From the NCBI GenBank assembly GCA_036250195.1, contig JAVHZZ010000006.1:75447869-75511868 (forward strand): a stretch of DNA of 64,000 nt. Direction: 5' to 3'. A program made the translations under genes and the position numbers. This DNA comes from Mixophyes australis. Taxonomy: Eukaryota > Chordata > Amphibia > Anura > Limnodynastidae. A model generated the notes under the pieces. It had not been told where the DNA came from, searched no databases, and saw only the letters and a list, made by a program, of their open reading frames with translations. Positions within the stretch are counted from its first letter, which is position 1; each line of letters opens with the position of its first letter. Shown here in pieces: positions 48,410 to 61,054 of the stretch.

Positions 48410-49100
48410 CTAGATTTCTCTAACCAACGGGGCCAGCCTATTGGATACTAAAGACAGATCTATGCGAGAAAAAACATGACGGGATAACGAGTAGCAGGAG
48501 AACACTTTCTGAGAGGGGTTGCGAAATCTACAAATGTCTACTAATCCCATGTCCATTACCAGTTTGGCAAACAAGGAGGGCCTGCTACTCATCCCAGAAG
48601 CCGACTCTCTCCATCTATCAAGACCCTCATCCATAACTGCTTTGAAGTCTCCAAGACATAATACCGGCACATGTGGTGAGAGGGCAATAAATTTAGAGTC
48701 CTTCTTGATTACTTCCGAATTAAAGGGCTGTGGTACATACACAGCGAGGAGTATAACAGGGGAATTATCTATCAAGGATCGAAGGAACACATATCTTCCC
48801 AGAGGGTCTAGTTGAACCTCTTCTATTGCAAACCTTAGATTCTTTTTAAATTTTTATCAATACCGACACTTCCTGTGAATATGAAGACTACACCGCATGA
48901 TATGCCCAGCCCACCCAAGATTTTTTCAGGGACATGACCCTACCTCCCACCAAATGGGTCTCCACAAGGCAAACTATGTCTGGGTTGTATTTTTTCAGTT
49001 GTGTCAGGACCAATGACCTTTTAATACGGTTATTAAGACCCTGTACATTCCACGTAAGGAGCCGAAGCCCCCCGTTTTTCATCTTAGGAGACCCCAACAT
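48410..49100 (-). pseudogene. L1 ORF2 endonuclease domain remnant
   Basis: The AP-like endonuclease would nick the target DNA. From 49085 it reads GGLRLLTWNVQGLNNRIKR, then DIVCLVETHLVGG, so the N-terminal asparagine and the metal-binding glutamate lines are visible. After a frame change near 48850, the middle and end follow in 48790-48410: ILLAVYVPQPF, LGDFKAVMDEGLDR and FSRIDLSLVS. The typical SDH close of the domain lies just downstream in another frame (TCTGACCATTCTCC, read on the minus strand, about 48393-48380). Confidence 0.8.
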
Positions 49101-49291
49101 CTGTTAGCATATTTCAAAGCATTAAGTACAACGACATGTGATATTGTGAAAGCACACAACAACTTACAGATTCAAAATGATAAACAGAAATGTGGCATAT
49201 TAGCAGAACTACTTTAAACATCCTATCTACCCGCCCAATGCCCCCACCTCATCCCGCATACCTAGACAAAAACAGTGGTATACCTAGTCCC

Positions 49292-50005
49292 TTAACCATC
49301 CTTATATCTAATTAGAGAACTTGCGTTCTGGCCAGTCGAAGGATAGTGTCTCTGTCTATGTAGTGGAGCAGTTTGGCTATAAATGTACGGGCCGGAGCCC
49401 GTGGCACAGGGGTCTGGGATGGGAGACAATGGGCATGCTCGGTTTGTGAACTGTGAGGTAAAGGCCTCTTGTCCAAATTCACGCACTAGCCAGGTCTCAA
49501 GGAAAGTTTCAGTAGCGGATTCTTCCTCACGGTCAGGAAGGCTGACAAAGCGGACATTGTTCCTGCAGAGTCTGCCCTCCATATCGGACATTTTTTGTTT
49601 ACACAGGTTGACTTGTGTGGCAATTTCGAAATTTCTCTTCTAACAGGGGCTGTTGCATGAGCAAGTAGGTGAGGCAAGAACATCGAATTTCCTCACTTGA
49701 AGAAGTGAGGAAATTCGATGTTCTGCCTTACCTACTTGCTCCCTCATTTTTTGTAGATCTTGTCGAATAAGAGAGAGATCAGATTGTACCTCCCCTATGT
49801 GGTCTGTAACTCACTTTTCAGAGGAAGTTATAGCGAGGAGGACTTGTTGGATGAAATTAGAATCCTCAGTAGATGTAGGGGAGCCATCAGTCCCAGTAGT
49901 ATCAGACCTTGCAGACCTGGATGCCTCTGAAGAATGAGGTGCTGTGGATGTTTGCACATATTTCTTCAGCTTTGCAGCTGCATTTGCAGCGTTGGATTTA
50001 CCCAT
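49292..50005 (-). pseudogene. L1 ORF1 remnant (RNA-binding chaperone)
   Basis: ORF1 proteins bind the element's own RNA. The start MGKSNAANAAAKLKKYV at 50005 opens a serine/threonine-rich N-terminal part, open to 49811. An inverted duplication (49659-49741) then disturbs what should be the coiled coil. Downstream, the RRM-like part is recognisable from 49591: EGRLCRNNVRFVSLPDREE, followed by the LETWL piece, and in another frame an ERAH-like line leading to AKLLHYIDRDTILR. At least two frame changes make it non-functional. Confidence 0.75.
49659..49741. repeat. 40-base inverted repeat inside L1 ORF1
   Basis: Left arm 49659-49698 and right arm 49703-49741 are reverse complements except for one missing base and one substitution, with a four-base loop GAAG. 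Neighbouring ORF1 continues on both sides, so one arm looks like a local inverted duplication. Confidence 0.9.
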
Positions 50006-50042
50006 ATTTGAGTAGGGAAGAAACAGTTAGAGTGACATTTTT

Positions 50043-52379
50043 GCTTTTATCGTCATAATAATTTCTATATGGAACTGCAGTTGAACATGGTGCTTGTAGG
50101 CGGGCATGGATTTATATACACACATTTCAGCATAAATTAATGTGCTACATGGTTGTATATTCTGTGGTTAGATTTATTCTCTTGCAGGTACTGAGTTCCT
50201 GTAAGCACAAATCAGTATTACTAATGTAACCCTTAGACAGGTGAATCCAAGATGCTTAACATGAAAACGGCAGATCCACTTATAGCTTATATCATCAGTG
50301 CCTCTATTTGAAGCACATGCACTCCCTCCTCCACTGTTATGCAACGTGACCTCCCTGTAAAGTCATGTGACATGGACGTCGGCTGCCCCCGGTATAGCTT
50401 ATTCTCTGCTAAAGCAGCGGATAAGATCAGAAGTAGCCGACTGGGGGGCCACAGTTGAAGGCTTGGGCCTACCACTGGTCTATGCTGTGTCTGATCACTG
50501 CAGGAGTCAGTCCAACACTTGTAATACACTCTGCCTCTAATCGGCTTTGATACTTGGCATGACAACATTCTAAGGAATAGATTCAATTAGTCGCATTGTT
50601 CTTTAGAACAACGCGGCCTGCACACTATTACCGTTACTATGGTAATAGCTGTGCATTATTACCATTGCAACAATAATTTCTCAGCTGATTTTTGCTTGTA
50701 GCCGTGTGAGCTGCGAATAATGTCGAGCCCACGCAGGTAAACTGCTTATACAGTTAAGCTGCCCATTCTGGACATTGCCGCTTTAAATTTTAATTCAGTC
50801 AGGTCGCACTGACTTCAGACACTGGTGCCGGAGAGCTGCCCAGTGGGATGGAGCTGCTGTCATATTTCTGCCTCCATCGGATATCTGCAGAGTCGTTTTG
50901 GAGGTAAGTCTGTCAATATTGATGTACTTTTTTCCTGAAATCGTTCTTTTCTTGCAGGTCTAATCGCTGTCGGATTTTCCGTCATCCTCCAGCCGTACCC
51001 AACCCTTAGTGATATGGTTTGGGTGGATCATTAAATGCCCTAAACTGTACCAATATAAAAAAAGGGGATTGTTTGATTTATAAGGCATTATTAGAAATAT
51101 AAATACTATTTATAATTTTTCTTCATCCTTGGGCCCTGGTAAGCACATGTGTACAGACCATGTAAGTTGATGTAGCATTAGGCAGAGTAGCCCTCTGCCT
51201 AGGGGAGGCAGAGGTTGAGAGAGGTGAATGTGTTGCTAAACAGTGTCAAATCTCTTTTATTATTTCAGTAGTGGCACTATTTACTGTTCAGGCTATGCTA
51301 CAGAGCATTCTCTGTAAAAGGTGTGACTAGTGAACAGGGGAGGGCTGGTAAATTTTAGCCCGGGGGTCAAGACTTGACTCAGCAGCCTATTTTAAAGGGA
51401 AAAAAATGCAGGTGGCCCAGTGACCCAGCCCAAGGTAGCCCACTATGGGACCGGCCTCGGGACAGATGCTCCCTTGCCCCCCAGCTCAGCCTGCCCTTGC
51501 TAGTGAATGGGGTGGGTCCTAGGATGTCAAAGATTTGGAATATGTAAATCTCATCTTATCAATTTGTCATACATACTGATAAAGATCCTTTGTACACAAG
51601 TCCAATTAGAACCGTTAGATGAAGATCATGTCTGGATGTGATATTCACACAGTGAATATTAGGAATATGAAAGTTAATATAGTCTTTCCCTTTCAGTGAC
51701 AAATTCTTATATAGTGATACTTGTCCAAGAAAATCTGTGTGTTCTTTTCCCACCATATCATTAAGAACATGACTAACTGGTTGTTAGCAAACCATTTTCA
51801 GTATTCCAGTCAGTAAACACATCTCAGACCTGCAAAAAACGAGGAAGGAACAACTTGACAAAGTTTAGGAATATCTAAGTAGAAATAATCACAAAATAAA
51901 GGCTGCCAAGTCTAATGATGAGCGATGTTAGCTTAAAAATAAAATCTACCTTTACCAACATATTTATTTTAAGAAAAGACTAAAATGGTGAAAAATATCT
52001 GCGTCATGAGCCTACTGTCATATTTCAGAAAATGGGCATGCTGGCCTGAGGTTGGTCTGGCATTAACGGACAACCACACCCTGGGCAGGTCCTGAAGGAG
52101 ACTGCAGCATAGATGGTAAACTTTGCTCAGAGAAGTAGACGGTCAAGGTAACAATTACTACCAGATAATCCGAAAAAATTAATTAATAAATCAAAGTCTG
52201 AACACACAGACTCAATAAAAAATACAGGTAACAAACAATGGCAGAATTTCAGCAACAGAGTCAATCCATGGTAAATTTGAGACCATATGGAGTCCATACT
52301 CTGGTCAACACTTCTATACACGGTTGGAGTCCATTTTGATTTTGAGATCTCATAGTGGGATCTGATTTAAATGTGTGCC
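50043..52379. other. intergenic DNA with MITE-like fragments
   Basis: A segment from 50577 (AGATTCAATTAGTCGCATTG) resembles a family G end. Around 51345-51490 lies a repeat-like piece (AGCCCGGGGGTCAAGACTTG). No gene is recognised. Confidence 0.4.
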
Positions 52380-52439
52380 ACAAGAAGAACCATATGTCAG
52401 TCTCACTGTTATTCATGCTGCTGGTGTTCAAGAACCAAA

Positions 52440-52960
52440 AGCTAATAGTATCATCTCTATGCAGATGATATACAAATCTATCTATCCTTTCCTGATCTCT
52501 CACCATCTGTGTTGTTTCGTGTTACTGACTGTCTTATTGTCATATCATCTTGGATGTCTTCTCGCCAACTCAAACTCAATCTTTCAAAAACTGAATGAAT
52601 AATATTACCACCCAAAAACAGAAGTTTCCTGCCTGTAATTCCTGTTTCTGTTGATAACATGACCATAAATCCCACCCTGCAAGCTCGCTGCCTAGGTGTA
52701 ATCCTTGACTCACAACTATCTTTTGTTCCCCACATCGACTTTATATCTAACTCATGTTACATACATCTAAAGAACATTTCCAGAATGCGCACATATCTCA
52801 CATAAGACACTGCAAAAAAACCTTAATTCATGCACTTATCATCTCCCGCATCGACTATTGCAATTCCCTCCACACTTGTCTTCCCAAAATCAGACTTGAA
52901 ACCCCTACAATCTATTTTACACATCAATGACCATATCCTTTGTTGAAATGAGGACGCTAT
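52440..52960 (+). mobile_element. L2-type LINE fragment (RT to C-terminus)
   Basis: It starts in the catalytic region: in one frame CAGATGATATACAAATCTAT gives an ADDIQIYLSF-like line. LKLNLSKTE and CLGVILDSQLSFVPHI (about 52690-52735) follow, then the HxLISRIDYCN-like line (52835-52865). Stops and frameshifts interrupt it, and it ends abruptly near 52930. Confidence 0.75.
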
Positions 52961-53274
52961 ACAAAGGATTTTCATTACGCAGTGCTCTGTACACCCATAA
53001 TTCAGATCTAGAAAGCCTAAGTGTTCTGTGCAGTTCTCTGTCTCTCATTCCGTATTCCAGAGATATGCAAGATAGAATAGTACCATCCTCCTAAAGAGTT
53101 TGTTTTAGACGAATCCACTTTTAAACTATATTTAAAAGCAGTATGTATATAACCTTTGAACTTACTGATTTTGTTTGTGCCATATGTATACCATGCATAT
53201 ACTGTGTGAAATTTTCTGTACAGATTTTCAGAGGAACAAATATTCCTAAATGTGCCACCCAAAACATTCAACAC

Positions 53275-53900
53275 AGCCCTCAGTAATGTGAAGCAGAGTG
53301 TCAGTGGAGTCTATGCTGAGGCCTGACTGGAGGAGTTCAGCACACATTGTTAGTGAGTGCTGGGGCTGCTGCAGTGAGATTTTGGAAAGAGGATGGGGAT
53401 AGAAGGGGAGTGGGGAGGATAAATGAGGAGTATGAAGGAAGAGGATGAGAATGAAGTAGGACAATGGAGGAGAATAAGGGAGAAATGAGGAGGATGAATG
53501 GGAAAGAGGCTAAAAGAGGAAGATGAAGGTGGAAAGAGACTGAAGGAAGAGGAGGATGACTAAGTAGGCTCACAGAGAGAAAAAGTGAAGTACATTCACC
53601 TTGCCCATGGCTTGAACCTGGCCTTAGTCATGTGAGGCTGAGCGCCAAAAGAGTGTATGCTGAGGCCTGGTTGGAGGAGCACATCACTCACAGTTAATGA
53701 GTGATGGGGCGGTGCAGTGCATGTACTGGCCCAGCTGCATTGTGATTCAGGGAGGAGGAGGAAGTTAAAGGAGGAGGATAGAGGAGGATGAAGAAGGAGT
53801 ATGAAGAAGAGGAAGGAAGAGGAAGAACTTGAGGATGAAGGAGGAGGACCTTTCATCAAGCGGATGATGGCATCTATAAACTGATCCATTGTAAAGAGAA
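53275..53900. repeat. duplicated segment, each with a purine-rich tail
   Basis: Copies start at about 53278 (TCAGTAATGTGAAGCAGAG) and 53623 (TTAGTCATGTGAGGCTGAG). Each goes on to ATGCTGAGGCCTG, GGAGGAG, a GAGTGxTGGGGC block and a long G/A-rich stretch (GAGGAGGATGAAGGAG-like). The copies are diverged. The purine tracts could form triplex structures. Confidence 0.65.
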
Positions 53901-54912
53901 GAGGGAGACGATGACAGGCAGTTGAAGCAAACAGAAAAGGTGGCTGAATTCAGATATCTTGGGCAGGTATGGAACTGTGTGGATATGTATACCACTCTCA
54001 GGTGTGTATTCTATGTGTCCCTCCCATGAAGGACGAAATCTGTGTACCCAGGGCTACTGACTCTGTGGACTGCTGCTCTACTGACTGAGCTATTCTGGCT
54101 GCTGGACAGTTACTTGTCTTTATCCTGTCTTCCAGATCAGTTCCAGATCAGTTCCAGCATGCCTTAGCTCCACCTCTTGACTTCATATAAAAGCCTGGCC
54201 AGTTCCTGTCTCCAGTGCCTGATTATTGTGCTCCTTGCCTGTGATCTAGCTCCTGTTGCTTTTCTTACCTGCAGACATCTTCTACTCATGTACCGACCTC
54301 GGCTTGCCCTCGACCTTTGCTTCTTCCTTAACCATTTAACTTCTCTGTGTACCGTACCCTGTTACGTTTGACTATTCTTATATTCTAATCTCCTGTTGGC
54401 CAGCCTTCCTCCCTGCCACTGGGCTCCTATCCAGTCTCCAGACCATGACAATAGCCTGTAGAGCAGAGGCTACATATATGACTGTACTCTGGTCACTGCA
54501 TTATATAACTGTCACTTGGATGCTCTTTGAATTGGATTGGGGTGACTTGGATGCTCCCTGTAGTGTATTGCGGTCACTAGAATGCTCTCTTTATTATATA
54601 CACATATACAAGTCCCTACCATGCTGTATTGTATGGCTATAACTAGTATAGAGGGAGGTAGAGGTGGCTGGAGGGAGGTGCTATCAGGGCTGGTTTAAAG
54701 GGGAAGCACTTGCGCCCTGGGCCTCCCTCTCTCAGGGGGCCCCTGGAACAGTTTCTCTATGCCTCTTTTACTGCCCACAAATGTCGGTATACTGGGGGCA
54801 GTAGGGGATGCTTTTGCTTTTTTTTGGAGCCTACTGGTTTTCTGTAACTGCCGAGCCGATAACAATGTGAAGAGGAATAGAGCAGCCGCTCTGTCTCCCA
54901 GGCATAAGTTAA

Positions 54913-55530
54913 GTGATTATGGATATGGAGGGGGTGATTATGGACATGAAAGGGGTGATTATGGACATGAAAGGGGTGGTTGATTATGGCCATGGAGAGG
55001 GTGATTATAGACTTGGAGGGGGTGACTATAGACATGGAGGTGGTGATTATGGACATGGAGGGAGTGATTATGGACATGGAGGGGGTGATTGATTATGGAC
55101 ATGGAGGGGGTGATTATGGACAGGGAGGGGGTGATTGATTATGGACATGGAAGGGGTGATTATGGACATGAAGGGGGTGATTACTATGGACGGGGAGAGG
55201 GTGATTATGGACATAGAGGGGGTGATTATTGATGGGGTGATTATGGACATGGAGGGGGTGATTATTGATGGGGTGATTATGGACATGGAGGGGGTGATTA
55301 TGGACATGTAGGGAGTGATTGATTATGGACATGGGGGGGGGTGATTAATGACATGGAGGGGGTGATTATTGATGGGGTGATTATTGACATGGAGGGGGTG
55401 ATTATGGACATGTAGGGAGTGATTGATTATGTACATGGAGGGGGTGATTATGGACATGGAAGGGGTGATTATGGCCATGGAGGGCGTGTTTATGCATATG
55501 GAGGGCGTGATTATGCACATGGAGGGGATT
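54913..55530 (+). repeat. 21-bp minisatellite
   Basis: About 28 units of GTGATTATGGACATGGAGGGG. Variants add four bases (GATT before GATTATGG) or use a GTGATTATTGATGGG short form in an ordered way (55225-55300 and again at 55355-55390), so blocks of several units were copied together. The 21-base period keeps reading frames open on both strands, which explains the histidine-rich HVHNHP and serine-isoleucine-rich MSIITPS translations. These are not genes. Confidence 0.95.
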
Positions 55531-55535
55531 GTAGA

Positions 55536-58238
55536 GTGACAACCCAGAAAGGGAAACCTTGCTGATAAGAAGGGGGTTGAGGATGATTAGTAGGTGGGGA
55601 ATGAGAAGTGAGAGGGAACATAGAGAATGTGCTTAAGGGGGATAGAGGATTAAGATGAAGAAGGGGATTGAGGAGTGGGATGTGGGGATATAAATGGAGC
55701 ACAGAGAAATATGAAGTGTTCAGACCTGGATTTTCTAATTATTGTGGACCTTGTCTCCCTTATTCAGGGAAGTAGCATTTCTAAAAGCGGGCATATGGAA
55801 AAATAGCAAAATTACCTTCACTCATTTCGTTAGCTCTTCTCCTGTGGACATACACTTACCTTTTATGGAAATGCATAACAGCAGGCTGGTAAACATTTTA
55901 ATATGCCTCCATGCTAGCTCGGTTGCATTTCCACATATCCAGGCCTGCTAGTACTTAGCTGGTTCAGGCTGGTAGGGATAACCAATATATACATACATAT
56001 ATGTATTAAGGTATTGATAATTATATGTGTCACTTGACATGGAGGAGGACGAGCTGTCCAGGTGCAGGCTGCAAGAGAGTCCAACAGAAGAGTCTACTTC
56101 TCCCACACAGCTCGGATGTGTGAGGAAAGGATTCTTATAGAGGAATTCAATTGAGCATGAAATGTCTCCGCGTCCATTGTGGAGACACTTCAGACATATT
56201 TTTTCAGAGAAATCTCTGCTGATTTTCCTGCCTGTTTATTTGTGTAAAATTGTAGCCATATTACACAATAGGAACCTCCCTGTCTTAAGTGCTATTGGCC
56301 CCCCCAGAACCTTAATCCAGCTCTGAGTGCTGTTCATGTATTCCATGATATTGGCAACACCCCCTCCATGGTGCTGCGCACCATAAGCCTTTCAATTGAG
56401 TTTTAGCACCATGCGACCCTTAATCTGGCCCTGGTTTAGGACAGTCTGTATGAATAAATAGTAAATGCCAGATGTGTATAAAAGAGTAAAGCCAAAATGG
56501 TAGAGTGTCCCTTCCTTCTCTAGGGGGTTGCAGACTAGCAAACAGTGAGATTTTCATAATGCCTGAGTCTGAGGACTCTGAGGTGTAAACTGTAATTTAA
56601 ATGTCAGCTGTATGTGCAACTAAACAAATGCATTTAGCTTAATGTTCATTTCTGATTACTGAAAATCAATGTATGAAACACATTTATTTTTCCAGTCATA
56701 TCCCCAGGACATTTTACTTTAATCTGAGAGTCAAATGAGGGGTACAACATTATTATGATGAAGTGTAATAAATACAAGTAGGTGTGCTTAGACTGCTTTT
56801 CTCCCAGTGTTTTACAGATCATGGCAGCAGACCGGACCTCCCCTTGTATACCGGCACTTCGGTAACTTGCACTTGGCAGTAATCAATTGCATGAAAAAGG
56901 GGCATGGAAGGATGACATGTGGGTGTGGGTGGGTGTAAGGTTTGTTTCTGCTTGGGTTACAGACTAGTGGGTGAAGTAGTGAAGGGTAGTGATGGGTAAA
57001 TAATGATAGGAGAGGGTGAAAAAGAATCCCGGAGGTAGAAGAGGCATTTGGATGGCAGTGTGGTAAAAATGAGTAGGGAAAATAGAGAAGGTGAATGATT
57101 AGATGCATTATGGGGTGATGTGAGAGAGATGAAAGAGGGTTAGTTGGGGTAGGTATTGAGAGAGTAGGAGCAGTAGTGCAGAGCAGTGAAGAAGATGGAA
57201 CGATCTTTGCCACTCCCCAAGCTTGGGTAATGGTGTGGGCAGCCTCTGCCACATGGACACGTGGTCCAGGATACTAACAGTTGGGCTCAGTGGATCCATC
57301 ACCCGAACAGAAATGATAAAAGCAATGGCAGTTGAGCTCAGTGCATCCAGCAGTTGAGCAGAAATGGTAGTCCTGTAGATCGTCAATTAGTTAGACTAAC
57401 CATGGCTATTCCCCCTGCTACTAAAACTTGTATTATCCCGTGTTCATACCTGCATTTACCTGCTATAGGCGACCGGAACATCAGAGGGGAAAAGTAAGTG
57501 AGGACACAGGAGAGGAAATAAGAATTGTAAAAACTGTGCTGAGTTTATCACCTCAGGGGACAAATGAGTGGGAGGTACACAACTTCAGTTTGCAAAGGAT
57601 GAGCAAGCTTTGGGCAAATTTATACATATATTTTTGCCTGGTAACCAGCCATTGTTAATGATACGTGGAGGATTTGATATATTCATCACTATAGGCAGCC
57701 TGCTGACTGAGGCAAACTAAGCCATGGGTTTAAGGAAGCGGGACATCCAGGTTTTCTTATCTCAGAGTCTTTGGCACAGCATAGAATAATAAAGAGTGGA
57801 TTATGTTTACCGTTCCCTTGTCATCACCACATTGTTCCTGTCTTTATAGTGTATTTGGCAAGGACTACATCACATATCAACACAGAAAGAATAATGTGAT
57901 GTTCATCTCTCAGTTAACAAGAAGTCAAGAAAGATGCACTCTACCTTCAAGTGAACCACAACACTGCACAATACAAAAAGCAGTCATGACATATAGGGGA
58001 GAACCACAAAGAAGTATTATTATTATTATTATGGTTATTATCTATATGTTAATAGCATAAGTACACCTTTTATGAGTGACTTATTTCTATGATGCCGTTG
58101 TCTGAGCAGGGAACATCATATACCAACTAATTAAAGGTTTTGGTCTGTAGATTTGCAGAAAAATATTGGTGTTGTAATCAGTCGCATCATTTTGGAGTTA
58201 TTTCACAAAACGTCTGTCCACCATTTACAACAATGCAT
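55536..58238. other. intergenic DNA; possible L2 5' remnant at 56820-57380
   Basis: The minus-strand frames 56812-57252 and 57108-57386 are pyrimidine-rich like the 5' part of the L2 element at 17.3-18.2 kb, with no definable motif. Elsewhere nothing is recognised. Confidence 0.3.
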
Positions 58239-58249
58239 TTACCATTGTC

Positions 58250-58445
58250 CTCTTGAAAATGTGACCGTTGGCAATACACCTGTGCACCTGCTGATTGCTC
58301 TGGAAACTGTGACAGTTAGATAACTCTCCCTGTGCACTTGCTGACTGGTCTGGAAACTGTGACAGTTATTTCCAGCCCTGCTGGATGACATGGAACATGT
58401 GACCTGCTGGGCGGTCTGGAAACTGTGACAGTTATTTGCAGCCAC
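58250..58445 (+). repeat. tandem repeat, 3 copies of about 50-66 bp
   Basis: Copies at 58290, 58340 and 58406 share GGTCTGGAAACTGTGACAGT. Spacers include TGTGCACYTGCTG. The units are similar but unequal in length. Confidence 0.75.
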
Positions 58446-58714
58446 ATATATTAGCGCATCTTGCGGGGACTATGCCCAGCAATGTAACTTCGATGGTAGA
58501 AATTATACATATATTGTAATGTATAAAAAAATATTTAGATCCTTTAATATAGTGATTGACAATATAGTTATTTATTCATTATACTCCGTTGTTAAAATTT
58601 TTAAAGTAAAATAATATATATAGAAAAGTTATTGAATTCTGTTAATAAAATAAATTAGTCATTATATATCAGTTTATTTTAAGGTGATTACAGCAGGGTT
58701 TCTCTACTTATCAT

Positions 58715-58860
58715 TAATTTATATACTGCCAACATGTTACTCAGCACTGTATATTAAGGGGATCAAGATACAAAAATTTACATACGATGACATGAAAGAA
58801 AGATAAAGTTGATCTTGCTCAAATGAGCTAACAATCTAAGAGATGTGGGGCTCTTAATAC
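58715..58860. mobile_element. L2-type 3' end fragment
   Basis: TTTATATACTGCCAACATGT, TACTCAGCACTGTATATTAA and later GAGCTAACAATCTAAGAG resemble the 3' UTR of L2-like LINEs read in reverse (compare 38107-38345). Diverged. Confidence 0.4.
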
Positions 58861-60025
58861 ATAATGTAGTGGAATGACATTTGCAACTCTTGGTAGGGAA
58901 AGTGTGTGTGATTACCATTAAGCAGAAGCATTATCAGCCACCAATACAGAAGTAGTCATTGGTGACTAACATATCATGTGCATCTTACGGTGGTGTGGTA
59001 GTTGGAATGAGGAGAGAGTATGAAAGATTACCACACTTTTGTAGGAATCTTAAGACAATAATGTCACTTATCCAGTGTTTTTATTAGCCCACAACATTCC
59101 CACATGGTGCACCAACAGCTGACATGAAAGAGAAGAAGCAGGCAGCTTCTTAAGTGAGGTTTTCTTCAAAGTCAGTGATATGCTGGGAGTGTCTCACAAC
59201 AAAGTGCAACAGTCCTACTCAGAGGGGCAGATGGGGCCGATTTCCTCCCAAGTAAAGAATCATCAGGGGTGGGGTGCAACACCTGAGGGGGAGGTTGTGT
59301 TGTGTGGAAGGTGTGCACCAGGGGTGGTACACCTTCTGCAGGCCCCAGAAACACATCCCGTGGCAAGTCATATATTGCATATTTTGCCCCCTACAACATT
59401 CAGCTGTTAAAAGTGAACCTCCCCAGTTGCCAGCCATACTGTATTACTATATGTGAGGATACTGGGTTTATATGACCCAGTTCTACTCACTTCACGCTGG
59501 CTGGCCACCCAGGGGTGACTTACTATGCCAGGGAAGCCTATCCAGTACCTTCTAGGGTTCCTATAGTCACACAGGCATATGCAGTGAGAAAGTACAACAA
59601 TACATTTATTGTATTAAAAACAGTCACTAGAGTATTATATAAACACAGTAGAAAAATGCAGACAGGTTTACCACAGTCACCTGGTTTTCCTGATTTGCAG
59701 AATCCAAAAACCCTTGAATTTTCTTAGCTGCATATATAATCCACTGGTAGAGAACGGTAACTCAACACCAGTCACCTTTCACCTTCCAAGCATCAATACA
59801 CAGAATGAACTTCCCCCAACTCTCTCCCCTGGAGTGGCTCCTTATATCCAGGGTCAAATTTCCACAGTGTTTTTCCCTTCCCCGGGCAAACCTGTGTCTC
59901 TTTCCTTCTTGAACAATGGTGGGTGCTGGACTAGGGGATTTGAGGGGGAGTGGAGATGAGCTGTAATTCCATAGTGGCTCCCATGCTGGGTTCCAGACAA
60001 ATTGTCTGGACTAGTCCTGTGGAGG

Positions 60026-60307
60026 ACAATGGATACTAATTGGGCTTCCCCACCTTCAGATTTAGGATAGCACTCAGTCCCTCCTAAAATTAACCCCTTA
60101 TACTACTTTGTGATTTCGCATGGTCCTTAGTTGTGGAAAAATATAAAGAGCCATACTGTGCAAAAGAAGATCACACTTTGACTTGTAATAAAGGTACTAC
60201 AATGGATACTAATTGGCCTTCCCCACCTTCAGATTTAGGATAGCACTCAGTCCCTCCTGAAATAAACCCCTTATACTACTATGTGATTTCGCATGGTCCT
60301 AGTTGTT
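60026..60307 (+). repeat. tandem duplication with templated insert
   Basis: A 110-bp segment starting ACAATGGATACTAATTGG occurs at 60026 and again at 60199. Between them, 60133-60201 is built from two pieces found further on. Bases 60133-60175 match 60847-60889 (42 of 43), and 60174-60201 match 61028-61055 (28 of 28). The pieces overlap by two bases (CA) at their joint. This is the mark of replication-template switching or a similar repair event. Confidence 0.85.
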
Positions 60308-61005
60308 CAATGTTTCCTGTAGAGAAAGGAGTGGGAGAATGAATATAACAACAGCCCCCTCACCTGTATCCTGGAACCTGATCCTTACCCATAGCCCAGC
60401 TGGCTTCACTTTAAGAACAATAAATAACAGCTTCACTACAAAATCAACAATATACAGTAAACAATATACATATTTACAATGAGCTACAATGTTCCCTTAT
60501 CCACATGTAATTACACACTGCAGTTGTATTCTGTTGAGCTGGAGAAAAAAACAGGGCTATAAAACGTACATGTTGTTATACACAGACAGGTTAAGGTGTT
60601 ATGAAATTTGATTTGTAACACTGTATACATTTAAATATTCCTGGGTTGCCAAAATAAGGAGAAACGGAATTGTAGCACTGGTAATCGAGAGTCCAGAACT
60701 CTGAACATCTTAAAAAATATATCTTAAATAATATAGCATACTGCTTCACTTAGATGGCCTGCCCAATGCACTGTAAGAAGCACGCCTATATTGCAGTCTT
60801 TCGAGATGCCTTCACAAACTAGAACTGCGATTATTTTCTTGGGGAGGTGGAAAAATATAAAGAGGCATACTGTGCAAAAGAAGATCACATGAAAAATTCA
60901 ACCTACTAACACTTTAGAACTAACAGTTTAATTAAATTATAGTTTTACATTTTTTTCTCCAATACTGCTCAGTGTAGCCTTAATTATGTCAAAAACTAAT
61001 CATCG

Positions 61006-61054
61006 GTAGTACCTTTATTACAAAGCGCACTTTGACTTGTAATAAAGGTACTAC
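61006..61054. repeat. 18-bp perfect hairpin
   Basis: GTAGTACCTTTATTACAA (61006-61023) pairs exactly with TTGTAATAAAGGTACTAC (61037-61054) around a 13-base loop. The right arm is one of the two pieces copied into the insert at 60174-60201. Confidence 0.9.

Larger units (their letters stand above)
45639..50027 (-). mobile_element. L1/Tx1-type LINE with ORF1 and ORF2 remains
   Basis: A 4.39-kb non-LTR retrotransposon. TAGAGTGACATTTTT flanks it exactly on both sides (45624-45638 and 50028-50042), a 15-bp target duplication. ORF1 starts at 50005, only 22 bases inside the 5' end, so the copy is either slightly truncated or has a very short leader. ORF2 follows from about 49100. The 3' UTR spans about 46030-45640 and ends in an A/T-rich tail. 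The duplication is perfect although the ORFs are broken by frameshifts and stops, so the insertion is not very ancient. Two structural faults stand out: a 40-base inverted duplication in ORF1 and a deletion that removes the catalytic RT box. Confidence 0.92.

Noticed and set aside
54757..55520. Histidine-rich and MSIITPS-repeat frames
   Set aside because: They are translations of the 21-bp minisatellite, which stays open on both strands because its period is a multiple of three.
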